Shown: positions 1 to 9,236, counted from the first letter of the stretch. The stretch is 64,000 nucleotides of DNA from Romboutsia faecis (GCF_014323405.1 NZ_JACRWE010000005.1:124001-188000), one strand, 5' to 3'. Translations and numbers: made by a program. The notes: generated by a model not told the origin, from the letters alone.

Positions 1-1206
1 ATAGTTTTACCTTTTACAGTAATATTAGTAGGAATGGCTAATATGATGGCAGTAGGAGGAGGATCACTAGTATCAAAAAATATTGGAGCTAAGGAAATAG
101 ATAAAGCTGTAAATATATTTAGACAGGTATGTAAATTTCTTTTAATATTAAGTATAGTTATAAGTATTATATGTGTTATTTTTACGAGTCAAATAGTAAA
201 ATTATTAGGAGCGACGGAAAATTTACAAGGGTTAGCTGTAGATTATCTTAGATTTTATGCGTTGTTCTCTATACCTAACTTAATAGGTATAGTTCTGAAT
301 AGTTTTGTAAGAAATGATCAAAAGCCTAAATTAGCGATGGTTTCTATAATATCAGGAGCGATAACTAATATAATATTAGATTATGTATTTATATTCAAAC
401 TTGGATTTGGAATAAAAGGAGCAGCAATAGCTACTGGTCTTGGTCAGATAGTAACAGTGAGTATATTATTACCTCACTTTATAAAAAAATCTGGTTATTT
501 AAGTTTTGGGAAAGTAAAACTACAAATAGAAAGTATAAAAGAATTTTTAAAAATAGGATTCCCATCATTCTTTGCTCAAGCTAGTTTTTCAGTAATTGTT
601 TTGCTTCATAATGTAATAATAACTAAAAATATAGGTGAAATAGGAGTTTCAGCATATAGTATAATAAATTATATTGGTACAAATATATATATGGTATTAT
701 TCGGATTAACTCTAGGAGCACAGCCTCTAATAAGCTATAATTATGGAAAAAGAGATGATAAAAAGATGCTAAGTTTTTACAAGATAACTTGCATATCATC
801 TATATTATTTACTTGTATAGCAGTTTCAATTTGTTATATATTTGGAAAAAATTTAATTCAAATATTTACATCAGATAAGGAAATACTAGAATTAGCATAT
901 ACTGGTTTAAAGTTAGCTAGTTTAAGTTATTTCTTTGTAGGTTTAAACTTAAATACAATAACTTATTATCAAGCAATAGAGATGCCTAAGTATTCAAATT
1001 TAATTTGTTTATTTAGATCAATAATATTCTTGCCAGTAGGACTTATATTATTATCGAAGTTATTTGGAGTAAATGGTGTATGGGGAGGAACATTATTTGC
1101 AGAGACTATAACATTTACTGCTATAAACTTAATTACTAATATAAAGTTAAATACATTAAAATCTACAAAGAATTCTTATGGAAAAGAAGAATTAAAATCA
1201 GCATAA
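1..1206 (+). CDS. MATE family efflux transporter, 5' end outside window
   Basis: C-terminal part (about 401 codons) of a multidrug and toxin extrusion type membrane transporter, which in this family exports cationic compounds by Na+ or H+ antiport. The frame is open from base 1, so the gene begins upstream of the window; the first internal Met codons are not the start. Repeated hydrophobic segments, a Gly-rich GGGSLVSKNIG stretch near the visible start and the later GAQPLISYNYG motif are typical of MATE proteins. The end is followed by a hairpin terminator, separating it from the MerR gene. The substrate cannot be told from sequence. Confidence 0.88.
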   Translation: MVLPFTVILVGMANMMAVGGGSLVSKNIGAKEIDKAVNIFRQVCKFLLILSIVISIICVIFTSQIVKLLGATENLQGLAVDYLRFYALFSIPNLIGIVLNSFVRNDQKPKLAMVSIISGAITNIILDYVFIFKLGFGIKGAAIATGLGQIVTVSILLPHFIKKSGYLSFGKVKLQIESIKEFLKIGFPSFFAQASFSVIVLLHNVIITKNIGEIGVSAYSIINYIGTNIYMVLFGLTLGAQPLISYNYGKRDDKKMLSFYKITCISSILFTCIAVSICYIFGKNLIQIFTSDKEILELAYTGLKLASLSYFFVGLNLNTITYYQAIEMPKYSNLICLFRSIIFLPVGLILLSKLFGVNGVWGGTLFAETITFTAINLITNIKLNTLKSTKNSYGKEELKSA

Positions 1207-1215
1207 ATAAAAATA

Positions 1216-1250
1216 GGGGTAGTGAAGCTAAAAGTTTCATGCCCCTTTTA
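1216..1250 (+). terminator. Rho-independent terminator after the MATE gene
   Basis: Stem of GGGG..TGAA paired to TTCA..CCCC with a one-base bulge and AAAA loop, followed by TTTT. It lies just after the MATE stop codon. Confidence 0.6.
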
Positions 1251-1294
1251 AAATTGATAGAATATTATAATATTCAAAGGAGAGGTCTTGTACT

Positions 1295-2113
1295 ATGAAG
1301 AAATATTTTACAATTGGAGAAATGTCAAAACTACATAATATTTCAATAGAAACACTTAGACATTACGATAGATTTGGTATACTTAAACCAGAATATATAA
1401 ATGAAAAAACAGGATATAGATATTATTCAACTAAGAGTTTTATAACCATTTATTTAATTAAACAATGCAAGGCAATAGGGCTGTCTTTAGAAGAGATAAA
1501 AGAAATTATAAATGATTATACATCATTAGATTCTGTTTTAAATATAATAAAAAATCAAAAAGAAATTATAGATAAGAAGATAATTGAGCTTAATAGTATA
1601 AAAAATAGCATTGAGAATCTTGAGAATAGTATTGAAGAAGCATTGGAAGTTGGTATTAATAAACCATTTATAAAGTTTTACGAAAAAAGGAAGTTAAGAA
1701 AATATAATTATACAAGTAGGTATACAGAAGAGTTTGAGATGAAGTTGAGAAAATCTCTAATAGATATAGAAAAAGAATACAATAGTTTTAACTCTAAGAT
1801 TGCATTTGAAACATCTTATAAAGATTTAATTGATAATAATGAAGTAGTTCATACAAAAACTATGATAGAACTAGATGAAGGTGTATTAGGGGATGATGAT
1901 ACAGTAGTAACTTTGCCAGAGGGAGAGTATATAACTTTTTATTATGATGATAACTTCTATGATATTAAAAAGTATTATAGTGAATTTAAGGAGTATATTA
2001 GAAAAAATAACATAGATGTAATTGGCAATTTCTATGAAACTCATGAAATGACAAGGGTAAGTAAAGATGGAGTAGCAAAATCTCTAGCAAAGATTGAAAT
2101 ATTACTCAAATAA
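1295..2113 (+). CDS. MerR family regulator with effector-binding domain
   Basis: Transcription regulator of the MerR/BmrR type, 272 aa. Residues 4-70 form the winged-helix DNA-binding domain (FTIGEMSKLHNIS, then TLRHYDRFGIL and TGYRYYS). Residues about 75-115 are a charged coiled coil used for dimerisation, and the rest resembles a GyrI-like ligand pocket. Such proteins activate promoters with long spacers, often those of drug exporters, so the MATE gene just upstream is a reasonable but unproven target. The ATG has a good AAAGGAGAGG ribosome site. The ligand is unknown. Confidence 0.85.
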   Translation: MKKYFTIGEMSKLHNISIETLRHYDRFGILKPEYINEKTGYRYYSTKSFITIYLIKQCKAIGLSLEEIKEIINDYTSLDSVLNIIKNQKEIIDKKIIELNSIKNSIENLENSIEEALEVGINKPFIKFYEKRKLRKYNYTSRYTEEFEMKLRKSLIDIEKEYNSFNSKIAFETSYKDLIDNNEVVHTKTMIELDEGVLGDDDTVVTLPEGEYITFYYDDNFYDIKKYYSEFKEYIRKNNIDVIGNFYETHEMTRVSKDGVAKSLAKIEILLK

Positions 2114-2164
2114 AATTGTCAATGTGATGTATATTGTATAAAATTATTTTGAGGGGATGAAAAA

Positions 2165-3730
2165 ATGATAAGTAGTAAGAATAGAGTATTTAACATGTTA
2201 AAAAGGGTCCAAACTCTAAAATATCGCTTGGTAGTGGACTCCTTAATAGTAGGTGGAATGGTGGGATTAATTATTGTAATTCATAGATTAATTTTAGCCA
2301 AGATATCACCTCTATTTGTAAAATTCTATGAAAAAGGTAGTACTAACCTTGTTTTAATGCCATTAATTTTTATTATGCTTATATCTACGGGATATTTAGT
2401 TGGCAAGTGTGTAAAAAAAGAGCCAATGATAAGTGGTAGTGGCATACCTCAAGTAGAAGGTATATTAACTAGAAAATTAAAAATTAGTTGGTTTAGAGTG
2501 TTATTTTATAAGTTTGTGGGAGGACTAATTTGTTTATGTGCAGGGTTATCAGTAGGTAGAGAAGGTCCTTCTGTTCAAATGGGAGCCTGTGTAGGTGAAG
2601 GTATATCAAAAAAGTTAAAAAATTTAGATAATGAAGAAAAGTATTTAATAACAAGTGGAGCCAGTGCAGGGCTATCTGCAGCTTTTAATGCACCTATATC
2701 GGGTGTGATGTTTGCATTAGAAGAAGCTCATAAAAATTTCTCACCATTAGTATTATTATCAGCAATGATAGCGTCTCTTAGTTCAGATTTTGTATCAAAA
2801 CAATTCTTTGGAATAACACCTTCTTTATATTTTGAAAAAATTCAAGCACTACCATTAAAATATTATTGGTCTCTTATTATTCTAGGTTTAATTATAGGAA
2901 TAAGTGGTGTTATTTTTAATACAGGAATACTAAAAACTCAAGAAATATTTAAGAAATCAAAACTTAGTACTGAAATAAAATGTATAATTCCTTTTATTAT
3001 TACAGGTATAGTAGGATTAGCATATCCGATTTTACTAGGCGGGGGACATGATCTTATAATGGCTTTAAAAGGTCAAAATTTTGCATCTACAACGCTATTA
3101 ACTTTTATAGTGATTAAATTTCTATTTACTTTTATTTGTTTTGGCTCAGGTATTCCAGGAGGTATATTCTTTCCATTGCTTGTATTAGGAGCATTAGTTG
3201 GTAACTTAGTAGGTATTATATTAACGACCTATTTAGGAATAAGTGAAGCTTATATTATAAATTTTATCATACTAGCTATGGGAGGACATTTTGCATCTAT
3301 AGTTAAAGCACCAATAACTTCTCTAATATTAATATCTGAAATGACAGGTTCTTTAGAACATCTATTATCATTAGCTGTAGTGGTGGTAGTTTCACAGTTA
3401 ACCTCAGATATTTTAAATTCTAGTCCGATTTATGAAAGTTTATTAGATAGACTTTTAGAAAAAAATTCTTATAAGTATGAAGTAAATGAAAGTAAAAAAT
3501 TATTGTTAGAAGTAGCAGTACATATGGATAGCGAAATTGATGGTAAATATATAAAAGACATATTATGGCCAGAAAAATGTTTAGTAGTTTCAATTTTAAG
3601 AGGTAATAAGGAGATAATACCTAGAGGAGATACAGAAATAATTGGAGGAGATTATTTGACAATAATGACAGATGAAAAAATCTATTCCAATATACTAGAG
3701 AGTATTGAAATAATTTCAACGAGTAGCTAA
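2165..3730 (+). CDS. ClC-type H+/Cl- exchange transporter with TrkA-C domain
   Basis: Membrane chloride/proton antiporter of the ClC family, 521 aa. The selectivity motifs are present: GSGIP at 91-95, GREGP at 131-135 with the gating Glu133, and GSGIPGGIFFP at 327-337. The pair E186-E187 sits where the internal proton-transfer glutamate of E. coli ClC lies, which favours an exchanger over a channel. Residues about 445-521 look like a cytoplasmic TrkA-C (RCK-C) domain. It has its own ribosome site (GAGGGG) 52 bases after the MerR gene, so co-transcription is possible. In the family these proteins support acid resistance or halide export. Confidence 0.9.
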   Translation: MISSKNRVFNMLKRVQTLKYRLVVDSLIVGGMVGLIIVIHRLILAKISPLFVKFYEKGSTNLVLMPLIFIMLISTGYLVGKCVKKEPMISGSGIPQVEGILTRKLKISWFRVLFYKFVGGLICLCAGLSVGREGPSVQMGACVGEGISKKLKNLDNEEKYLITSGASAGLSAAFNAPISGVMFALEEAHKNFSPLVLLSAMIASLSSDFVSKQFFGITPSLYFEKIQALPLKYYWSLIILGLIIGISGVIFNTGILKTQEIFKKSKLSTEIKCIIPFIITGIVGLAYPILLGGGHDLIMALKGQNFASTTLLTFIVIKFLFTFICFGSGIPGGIFFPLLVLGALVGNLVGIILTTYLGISEAYIINFIILAMGGHFASIVKAPITSLILISEMTGSLEHLLSLAVVVVVSQLTSDILNSSPIYESLLDRLLEKNSYKYEVNESKKLLLEVAVHMDSEIDGKYIKDILWPEKCLVVSILRGNKEIIPRGDTEIIGGDYLTIMTDEKIYSNILESIEIISTSS

Positions 3731-3781
3731 TATAAGCTTAAAAATATTCATATAATAAAGAATATTTTATTAGTAAATTTG

Positions 3782-3810
3782 TTGACAAACCGAGTAAGTA
3801 AAACTACAAT
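3782..3810 (+). promoter_or_regulatory. Near-perfect sigma-A promoter in a gap
   Basis: TTGACA at 3782-3787, exactly 17 bases, TACAAT at 3805-3810. No coding frame follows; the next signal is a terminator at 3870-3900. It is therefore read as the promoter of a short RNA. Confidence 0.65.
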
Positions 3811-3816
3811 TAAGTT

Positions 3817-3900
3817 AAGAATTACATATTGAAATAGAAATTAAGATATTTGAAAATATCTATATATAAGTCAGGAGACTTTTGTCCCCTGGCTTTTTCT
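3817..3900 (+). ncRNA. Candidate small RNA of about 84 nt
   Basis: Inferred from a consensus promoter at 3782-3810 and a terminator at 3870-3900. The predicted transcript has an AU-rich hairpin (GATATT-TGAA-AATATC, 3845-3860) and then the GC-rich terminator stem. There is no start codon with a ribosome site inside. It lies between the ClC gene and the convergent YprB-like gene; the stem of the terminator is long enough that it also ends read-through from ClC. I do not recognise it as a known RNA family; the alternative is simply a fortuitous promoter in the 3' region. Confidence 0.4.
3870..3900 (+). terminator. Terminator of the candidate small RNA and ClC gene
   Basis: GTCAGGAGAC-TTTT-GTCCCCTGGC hairpin with one mismatch, followed by TTTTTCTT. 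Confidence 0.75.
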
Positions 3901-3992
3901 TATTCTATAATCAATAGTCGACATAAAATTTTAGCTTAATATTTATTCAATATTCTACTTTCCCCAAAAGTAAGAATTAAATCAAATTTTAA

Positions 3993-4042
3993 GGGTTGTA
4001 GTAAGATATTTTAAATTCTTGATACAACCCATTTTTCTTTTT
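3993..4042. terminator. Hairpin between convergent genes
   Basis: GGGTTGTA at 3993-4000 pairs perfectly with TACAACCC at 4023-4030, with AT-rich loop. A T-rich stretch follows on the + strand; it may also end the minus-strand YprB-like gene. Confidence 0.45.
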
Positions 4043-4060
4043 TTGTTTATTCTATTATTC

Positions 4061-4975
4061 TTATAAGGAGCTTAGCTCTTTTTTCATTAAGAAGTTACAT
4101 AGATTAAAAATATTATCATCTAAGAAATTAGAATTAAATTTCAAAGGAATTATAGTAGATAAATTGTAAAATAGCACTTCATTTTTATTAGAATCTATAC
4201 CTTTTTTTATATCGATATTTATAGTCAGAGAGATTTCATCATAAGTTATAGAGTAATTATCTTTATAGATATTTATATGGTTAAGTGTCCCTGAAAAAAT
4301 ATTGTATTTCATTATTAAATTAGTTTTATTTAACTTATATGACATAGGCAATATTTTAAGTTTTATATTATCAGATTCAATGGAGAGCGGATTTAGTTTA
4401 TCAGCTAACAAATCTTTTATTTTAAATATTTTGGCTAAATAATAAATATCTTCATAATTATGAAGAAGTATTTTATCTTTTAAATCATTATCTTGAGTAG
4501 ATTCAAACTCTTTGTAAAGCTCTACACTTTCTTTTCCTGATATAGTGTCATTTCTATTAATTCCAATGTATTTTTCTATAGTTTTAAGTTTACAATCTAA
4601 TAGAGAGAGTTTTTCTTTATATGGCTTTACTAATCTTAAGATATCAATATCATCAGCTTTATCTAAAGAAAAATCTATATTATGTTTTTGAAATCTAGAA
4701 TTTAAAAAAGGAATATCGAATGTAAAACCATTAAAGGTTATATGTTTATTAAATGAAGAAATTTCATTAATAAAAGCTAGTAGAAGTTCTTTTTCTTCAT
4801 CTTCATTTAAAGCAAAAAATTGCTTTATTATGGTTTTATTGCATTCATTATAAACAATTCCAATCAATATAACTTTACAGAATTTAGAACTAAGTCCGGT
4901 TGTTTCTATATCAAAGACAAAGTGGTTGTCAGGAATATCTATAAAATCATCAGATATATGTGTAATAATCTCCAT
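4061..4975 (-). CDS. YprB-like DEDD 3'-5' exonuclease domain protein
   Basis: Protein of 304 aa with a ribonuclease-H-fold exonuclease domain of the YprB type. Exo I is FDIETTGL with D22 and E24, exo II is FNGFTFDIPFLNSRF, and exo III is HNYEDIYYLAKI; these carry the four acidic metal ligands plus a His expected of DEDDh nucleases. The C-terminal 110 residues are not recognised. B. subtilis yprB has a similar domain; the biological role is not known. It is transcribed away from the PcrA-like helicase gene, with a 104-base gap between the two starts, which hints at a shared DNA-repair setting without proving it. Confidence 0.75.
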   Translation of the reverse strand: MEIITHISDDFIDIPDNHFVFDIETTGLSSKFCKVILIGIVYNECNKTIIKQFFALNEDEEKELLLAFINEISSFNKHITFNGFTFDIPFLNSRFQKHNIDFSLDKADDIDILRLVKPYKEKLSLLDCKLKTIEKYIGINRNDTISGKESVELYKEFESTQDNDLKDKILLHNYEDIYYLAKIFKIKDLLADKLNPLSIESDNIKLKILPMSYKLNKTNLIMKYNIFSGTLNHINIYKDNYSITYDEISLTINIDIKKGIDSNKNEVLFYNLSTIIPLKFNSNFLDDNIFNLCNFLMKKELSSL

Positions 4976-5079
4976 AAAATTTCTCCTTTTTGGGATTCTA
5001 TATTATAATAGTTTGGTAATATTATAAAATATTATATAAATATTATAAAGTAATTAAATAATACTTCAAGGTGGTAACT

Positions 5080-7119
5080 ATGATAAATATAGATAGATTA
5101 AATGAAAATCAGAAAGATGCAGTAAATCATATAGATGGTCCATGTATGGTTCTAGCAGGACCTGGGTCAGGAAAGACAAGAGTTATAACTTATAGGATTG
5201 CAAATATGGTTGTAAATCATAATATAAAGCCAACAAGCATACTTGCAATAAGCTTTACAAAAGCATCTTCTACAGAAATGAAAAATAGGGCAATTTCATT
5301 AAGCCAAGATCCTAGAATTCATAAGGTTACATATGGAACATTTCATTCAGTATTCTTTAGAATACTAAGGCATTTTGAAAAATATAATTTAGATAGTATT
5401 TTAGATGAAAAATCTAAAAGATTAGCTATAAAGGGAATTTTAAAAAGCTTAAATGTTGAGAATGGAGAAGATGATGAAGTTGTAGGACAACTTATCAATG
5501 AAATTTCTTTTGTGAAAAATGAATTAATGGATAAAGGAGATTTTAATTCAGAGGTAGTAAGTAAAGATGAATTTATAAAAGCATACAACTTATATGAGGA
5601 GCATAAGAATCAAATTAAAAAAATTGATTTTGATGACATGTTACTTAGAACTTATTATTTACTAAAAAATAATTCTAAAGCTTTAGAAACTGTGAGAAGT
5701 GTATATAGATATATTTTAGTAGATGAGTTCCAAGATATAAATAAAGTACAGTTTGAAGTTTTGAAGTTAATTTCAAATCCTTTAAATAATATTTTTGTAG
5801 TTGGAGATGAAGACCAAAGTATATATGGATTTAGAGGCGCAAGACCAGATTTTTTATTAGAATTTGAAGAGTACTTCTCAGGTACTACAAAAGTTATGTT
5901 GGATATAAATTATAGATCTAAAGGTGAAATCATAGATGTAGCAAATAGATTAATTGAAAAGAACTCTAATAGATACGAAAAAGTGATTAAATGTAGTCAA
6001 GGTAATGGTGGAAGTATTAGTTATATAGCACCAAAAGATTCTGAAGAAGAAGCAGTACTTATAGGAAAAGAAATTCTAGAAGAAATAAAAAAAGATTTTG
6101 TAGAATACAGTGATTTTGCAGTTATATATAGAACTAATATACAATCAAGAGCATTAGTTGATGTATTTATGGATATGAGAATTCCTTTTGTAGTTAAGGA
6201 CTCTATAGTAACTATATATGATCATTGGGCAGCTCAAGATATATTAGCATATTTAAGGTTAGGGCTTGATTCTAGTTTAAGTAAAGATTGGGTAAGGATT
6301 ATAAATAAACCATTTAGATATATATCTAGAGATTGTATTAATAGTATTAAGGATGAAAAAGATTTCGTTAACTCTTTAATAACAAAGTGTAATCTACATC
6401 CTAAACAAGTAAAAACTATAAATGATTTAGATATAGATTTAAGTTACCTAAAAACTTTAAATCCTCAAAATGCTATTTCTTATATTAGGACAAGTTTAGA
6501 ATATGATATGTATATACTAGATTATTGTTCAAATAGAAAAATTAAGTCAAATGGTCTAATTGAAATTTTAAATGAATTAGAAAGCTCGGCAACAAATTTC
6601 AAAACTATAAAAGAATATTTAGAACACATAGATAGAGTAAAATCAGAAGTAGTAGGAAATAAAAATAAAGATCAGGGTGATGGGGTAATATTTACAACCA
6701 TGCACAGTGCTAAAGGATTAGAGTTTAAAAATGTATATATAATAGGTGTTAACGAAGGAACTATACCTCATGAAAAGTCTTATGATTTAGATGATGATAG
6801 TAAAAAAGATGAGCAGATTGAAGAGGAAAGAAGACTTATGTATGTAGCAATTACAAGAGCTGAAGATAAACTATGCATAAGCTCACCTCAAAATAAATAT
6901 GGAAGAAAAGTCTCTGTTTCTACCTTTATAGATGATATAAAGGCCCCTACTAAAGAAGAAATGGATAGTATATCTATAGGAGATACGATTTATCATAAAA
7001 GGTTTAAAGAAGGAACTATAGTTGCTAAAGATGGTGACTCTATAAGAGTTAAATTTGCTGATGGAACTAGAATTTTAAATTATAGAGTATGTATACTAAA
7101 TAATGTAATACATGTATAA
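5080..7119 (+). CDS. UvrD/PcrA-like superfamily 1 DNA helicase
   Basis: ATP-dependent 3'-5' DNA helicase of the UvrD/Rep/PcrA family, 679 aa. Walker A is AGPGSGKT at 26-33, motif II is DEFQD at 215-219, followed by GDEDQSIYGFRGA (motif III), TMHSAKGLEFKNVYI (motif V) and EEERRLMYVAITRAEDKL (motif VI). At about 680 aa it is slightly shorter than classical PcrA (about 720-740). The start is taken as ATG 5080 because the GTG at 5071 lies inside the AAGGTGG ribosome site. It probably acts in repair or in removing proteins from DNA; whether it is the housekeeping PcrA cannot be told here. Confidence 0.88.
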   Translation: MINIDRLNENQKDAVNHIDGPCMVLAGPGSGKTRVITYRIANMVVNHNIKPTSILAISFTKASSTEMKNRAISLSQDPRIHKVTYGTFHSVFFRILRHFEKYNLDSILDEKSKRLAIKGILKSLNVENGEDDEVVGQLINEISFVKNELMDKGDFNSEVVSKDEFIKAYNLYEEHKNQIKKIDFDDMLLRTYYLLKNNSKALETVRSVYRYILVDEFQDINKVQFEVLKLISNPLNNIFVVGDEDQSIYGFRGARPDFLLEFEEYFSGTTKVMLDINYRSKGEIIDVANRLIEKNSNRYEKVIKCSQGNGGSISYIAPKDSEEEAVLIGKEILEEIKKDFVEYSDFAVIYRTNIQSRALVDVFMDMRIPFVVKDSIVTIYDHWAAQDILAYLRLGLDSSLSKDWVRIINKPFRYISRDCINSIKDEKDFVNSLITKCNLHPKQVKTINDLDIDLSYLKTLNPQNAISYIRTSLEYDMYILDYCSNRKIKSNGLIEILNELESSATNFKTIKEYLEHIDRVKSEVVGNKNKDQGDGVIFTTMHSAKGLEFKNVYIIGVNEGTIPHEKSYDLDDDSKKDEQIEEERRLMYVAITRAEDKLCISSPQNKYGRKVSVSTFIDDIKAPTKEEMDSISIGDTIYHKRFKEGTIVAKDGDSIRVKFADGTRILNYRVCILNNVIHV

Positions 7120-7193
7120 TGTAGAAAAAGTAATAGATTAAAGTATTTTTAATTTATAAAAAAATAAAAATACATAAAAATATTAAAATAAAA

Positions 7194-7222
7194 TTGACTA
7201 CTTCTGTATATAACACTACAAT
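7194..7222 (+). promoter_or_regulatory. Promoter of the T-box / ABC transporter operon
   Basis: TTGACT at 7194-7199, 17-base spacer, TACAAT at 7217-7222. It sits just before the T-box leader, giving a start near 7229. Confidence 0.7.
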
Positions 7223-7228
7223 TGTATT

Positions 7229-7477
7229 AACAATTTTAAATTAAAAAATCCTGAGAAAAAGAGAGTAACCTAAGTGGATTTTCAGCGAGCTAGGAAATGG
7301 TGTGAGCCTAGTATTGAGATTTAGTGTGAAAAGAGCTTTGGAGGAGATTATCAGAAATAAAGTATGATAATTGGTGTGCCCGCCTTAAGGGATAGAGAGG
7401 ATAAGTAATACTTATCAAAAAGAGTGGTAACGCGGATATAATTCGTCTCTTAGTCATTATGACTAAGAGACTTTTTT
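7229..7477 (+). promoter_or_regulatory. T-box riboswitch, predicted Arg (AGA) specifier
   Basis: Leader that senses uncharged tRNA and controls the amino-acid transporter downstream. Visible parts: the AGTA loop (7264-7267), the distal stem-I sequence GGAAATGGTGTGAGCC (about 7293-7308), a specifier region GAAA-AGA-G (7328-7335), the T-box AGAGTGGTAACGCGG (7421-7435) and a strong terminator (GTCTCTTAGTC-N5-GACTAAGAGAC plus T6, 7445-7477). Aligning GAAA-NNN-purine with well-known T-boxes places AGA (Arg) at 7332-7334; AAG (Lys) one base earlier is the main alternative. The T-box UGGU would pair with a tRNA having A at the discriminator position. Confidence 0.85.
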
Positions 7478-7530
7478 AATTACAGGAAATTTTAATTTTC
7501 TGTACCGTTTAACTCAAATTTTGATATGTA

Positions 7531-7595
7531 GAATTTATCAAAAAGAGTGGTAACGCGGTAATTCGTCTCTTGGCTATTAGCTAAGGGACTTTTTT
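7531..7595 (+). promoter_or_regulatory. Duplicated T-box antiterminator/terminator module without stem I
   Basis: A second copy of TTATCAAAAAGAGTGGTAACGCGG (T-box motif 7544-7558) and of the terminator (GTCTCTTGGCT-ATT-AGCTAAGGGAC plus T6, 7565-7595). Only 53 bases separate it from the first terminator, so there is no room for a second stem I or specifier. The transcript must pass both terminators to reach the transporter genes at 7705. Confidence 0.7.
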
Positions 7596-7704
7596 ATTAC
7601 AAATATTCGCTATATCTTATAACTTGTTGATTATAAAATTAGGTATATTGGAAAAGCGGAACTTTTGAAGATTATATATTTATAAATTAATAGGGGGTTG
7701 GATT

Positions 7705-8535
7705 ATGAAGAGAATAAAAAAATTACTAGGGTTAGCATTAACGTTGACTTTATCATTAGGAATGGTGGCTTGTAGTTCTTCTAAAGGAGATGAAAAAGAA
7801 GTCGTAGATAAATTACAACAAATAAAAGATTCAGGAAAAATAGTTTTGGCAACTAGTGCAGAGTACTCACCATATGAATTCCATACAATGGTAGATGGAA
7901 AAGATACAATAGTTGGATTTGATGTTATGATAGCTCAAGAAATAGCAGATGAAATAGGTGTAGAATTAGAGTTTATAGATATGGATTTTGATGGATTACT
8001 AGGGGCACTAAATGCAGAAAAGGCGGATGTGGTATTAGCTTGTATGACTCCGAATCCAGAAAGATTAGAAAGTGCTGATTTCTCAGAATTATACTATACA
8101 GATAAAAATGTAGTTATTGTAAAAAAAGGTGAAGAGGATAAAGTTAAATCAGATGTAGATTTAAAAAATATAAAAGTTGGAGTCCAAAGAGGAAGTACTC
8201 AAGAATCATTTGTTATTGATGAGTTAGGATGCACAAACTATAAGAGTCTAACTAAAATACCTGACTTAATGTTAGAACTTCAAAATGGAAATATAGATGC
8301 AATAGTAACAGGAAAAAATGTGGCAGCTATAAATGTTCAAAATTACATCAATGTAGCTATAGGCAATAGCAACGTAGGAGTAAATTGTGAGGAGAGTGCA
8401 GCTGTGGCATTAAAGAAATCTGATAATAATGATTCATTAATAGAGTTAATAAACAATGTTATAAAAAAATTACAAGATGAAGGAAAAACAGATCAATATA
8501 TGCAAGAAGCTATAAAATTAGCTGATGAACAATAG
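7705..8535 (+). CDS. Amino-acid ABC transporter substrate-binding lipoprotein
   Basis: Extracellular solute-binding protein of family 3 (polar amino acids), 276 aa. The N-terminus is a lipoprotein signal with lipobox MVAC and lipidated Cys23. The mature part has the family signatures SAEYSPYEF, VGFDVMIAQEIADEIG and the C-terminal Asn/Lys-rich helix. It delivers its ligand to the permease and ATPase encoded directly downstream. The T-box in the leader predicts arginine as the likely ligand (inference); lysine, histidine or another polar amino acid is possible. Start ATG with GGGGG ribosome site. Confidence 0.92.
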   Translation: MKRIKKLLGLALTLTLSLGMVACSSSKGDEKEVVDKLQQIKDSGKIVLATSAEYSPYEFHTMVDGKDTIVGFDVMIAQEIADEIGVELEFIDMDFDGLLGALNAEKADVVLACMTPNPERLESADFSELYYTDKNVVIVKKGEEDKVKSDVDLKNIKVGVQRGSTQESFVIDELGCTNYKSLTKIPDLMLELQNGNIDAIVTGKNVAAINVQNYINVAIGNSNVGVNCEESAAVALKKSDNNDSLIELINNVIKKLQDEGKTDQYMQEAIKLADEQ

Positions 8536-8561
8536 GCATAAATAAATTAGGGGATGATAAT

Positions 8562-9236
8562 ATGGATTTTGGTTTTTTAAGTAAATATATTAGTTTATTT
8601 GTTGAAGGTACATCGGTAACAGTAGCAATATCGTTAGTGGCTTTAATATTTGGCTGTATTATAGGTATGTTTATCTGTTTAATGAAGTTATCAACTTTTA
8701 AGGCATTAAAAGTAATTGCTACAACTTATATTGAAATATTAAGAGGTACGCCGTTATTTGTACAAATATATATAATTTATTTTGGATTACCTCAAATAGG
8801 AATAGATTTCCCAAGTATATTTGGTATATCTAGCGATTTTATATCAGGTGCTTTTGCGTTATCAATTAACTCAGGGGCGTATGTAGCAGAAATTTTAAGA
8901 TCAGGAATACAGTCGGTTGATAAAGGTCAAATGGAAGCTAGTAGATCTTTAGGATTGGGGTATGCATCAACTATGAGATATGTAATAATACCTCAGGCTA
9001 TAAAAAATATATTGCCATCTTTAGCAAATGAATTTATAACACTTGTAAAAGAGTCAGCAATAATTTCTGTTATAGGTGTAAGAGAGATAATGTTCACAGC
9101 ATCGATAGTGAAAAATAAAACTTTTAAACCATTAGAGCCTTTAATCATAGCTGCGATTATATATTTTGTATTAACATTTACACTATCTAAATTAGTAGGG
9201 AAATTTGAGAAAAAACTTGCTAAGGCTAATGCATAA
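8562..9236 (+). CDS. Amino-acid ABC transporter permease
   Basis: Inner component of the importer, 224 aa, with about five membrane segments. It belongs to the HisMQ/ArtMQ group: the N-terminal ISLFVEGTSVTVAIS, the RGTPLFVQIYIIYFGLP motif after the second segment and the EAA-loop QMEASRSLGLGYASTMRYVIIPQA that docks on the ATPase are all clear. It lies 26 bases after the binding-protein gene and 24 before the ATPase gene, so the three form one operon. A single permease gene implies a homodimer. Confidence 0.93.
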   Translation: MDFGFLSKYISLFVEGTSVTVAISLVALIFGCIIGMFICLMKLSTFKALKVIATTYIEILRGTPLFVQIYIIYFGLPQIGIDFPSIFGISSDFISGAFALSINSGAYVAEILRSGIQSVDKGQMEASRSLGLGYASTMRYVIIPQAIKNILPSLANEFITLVKESAIISVIGVREIMFTASIVKNKTFKPLEPLIIAAIIYFVLTFTLSKLVGKFEKKLAKANA

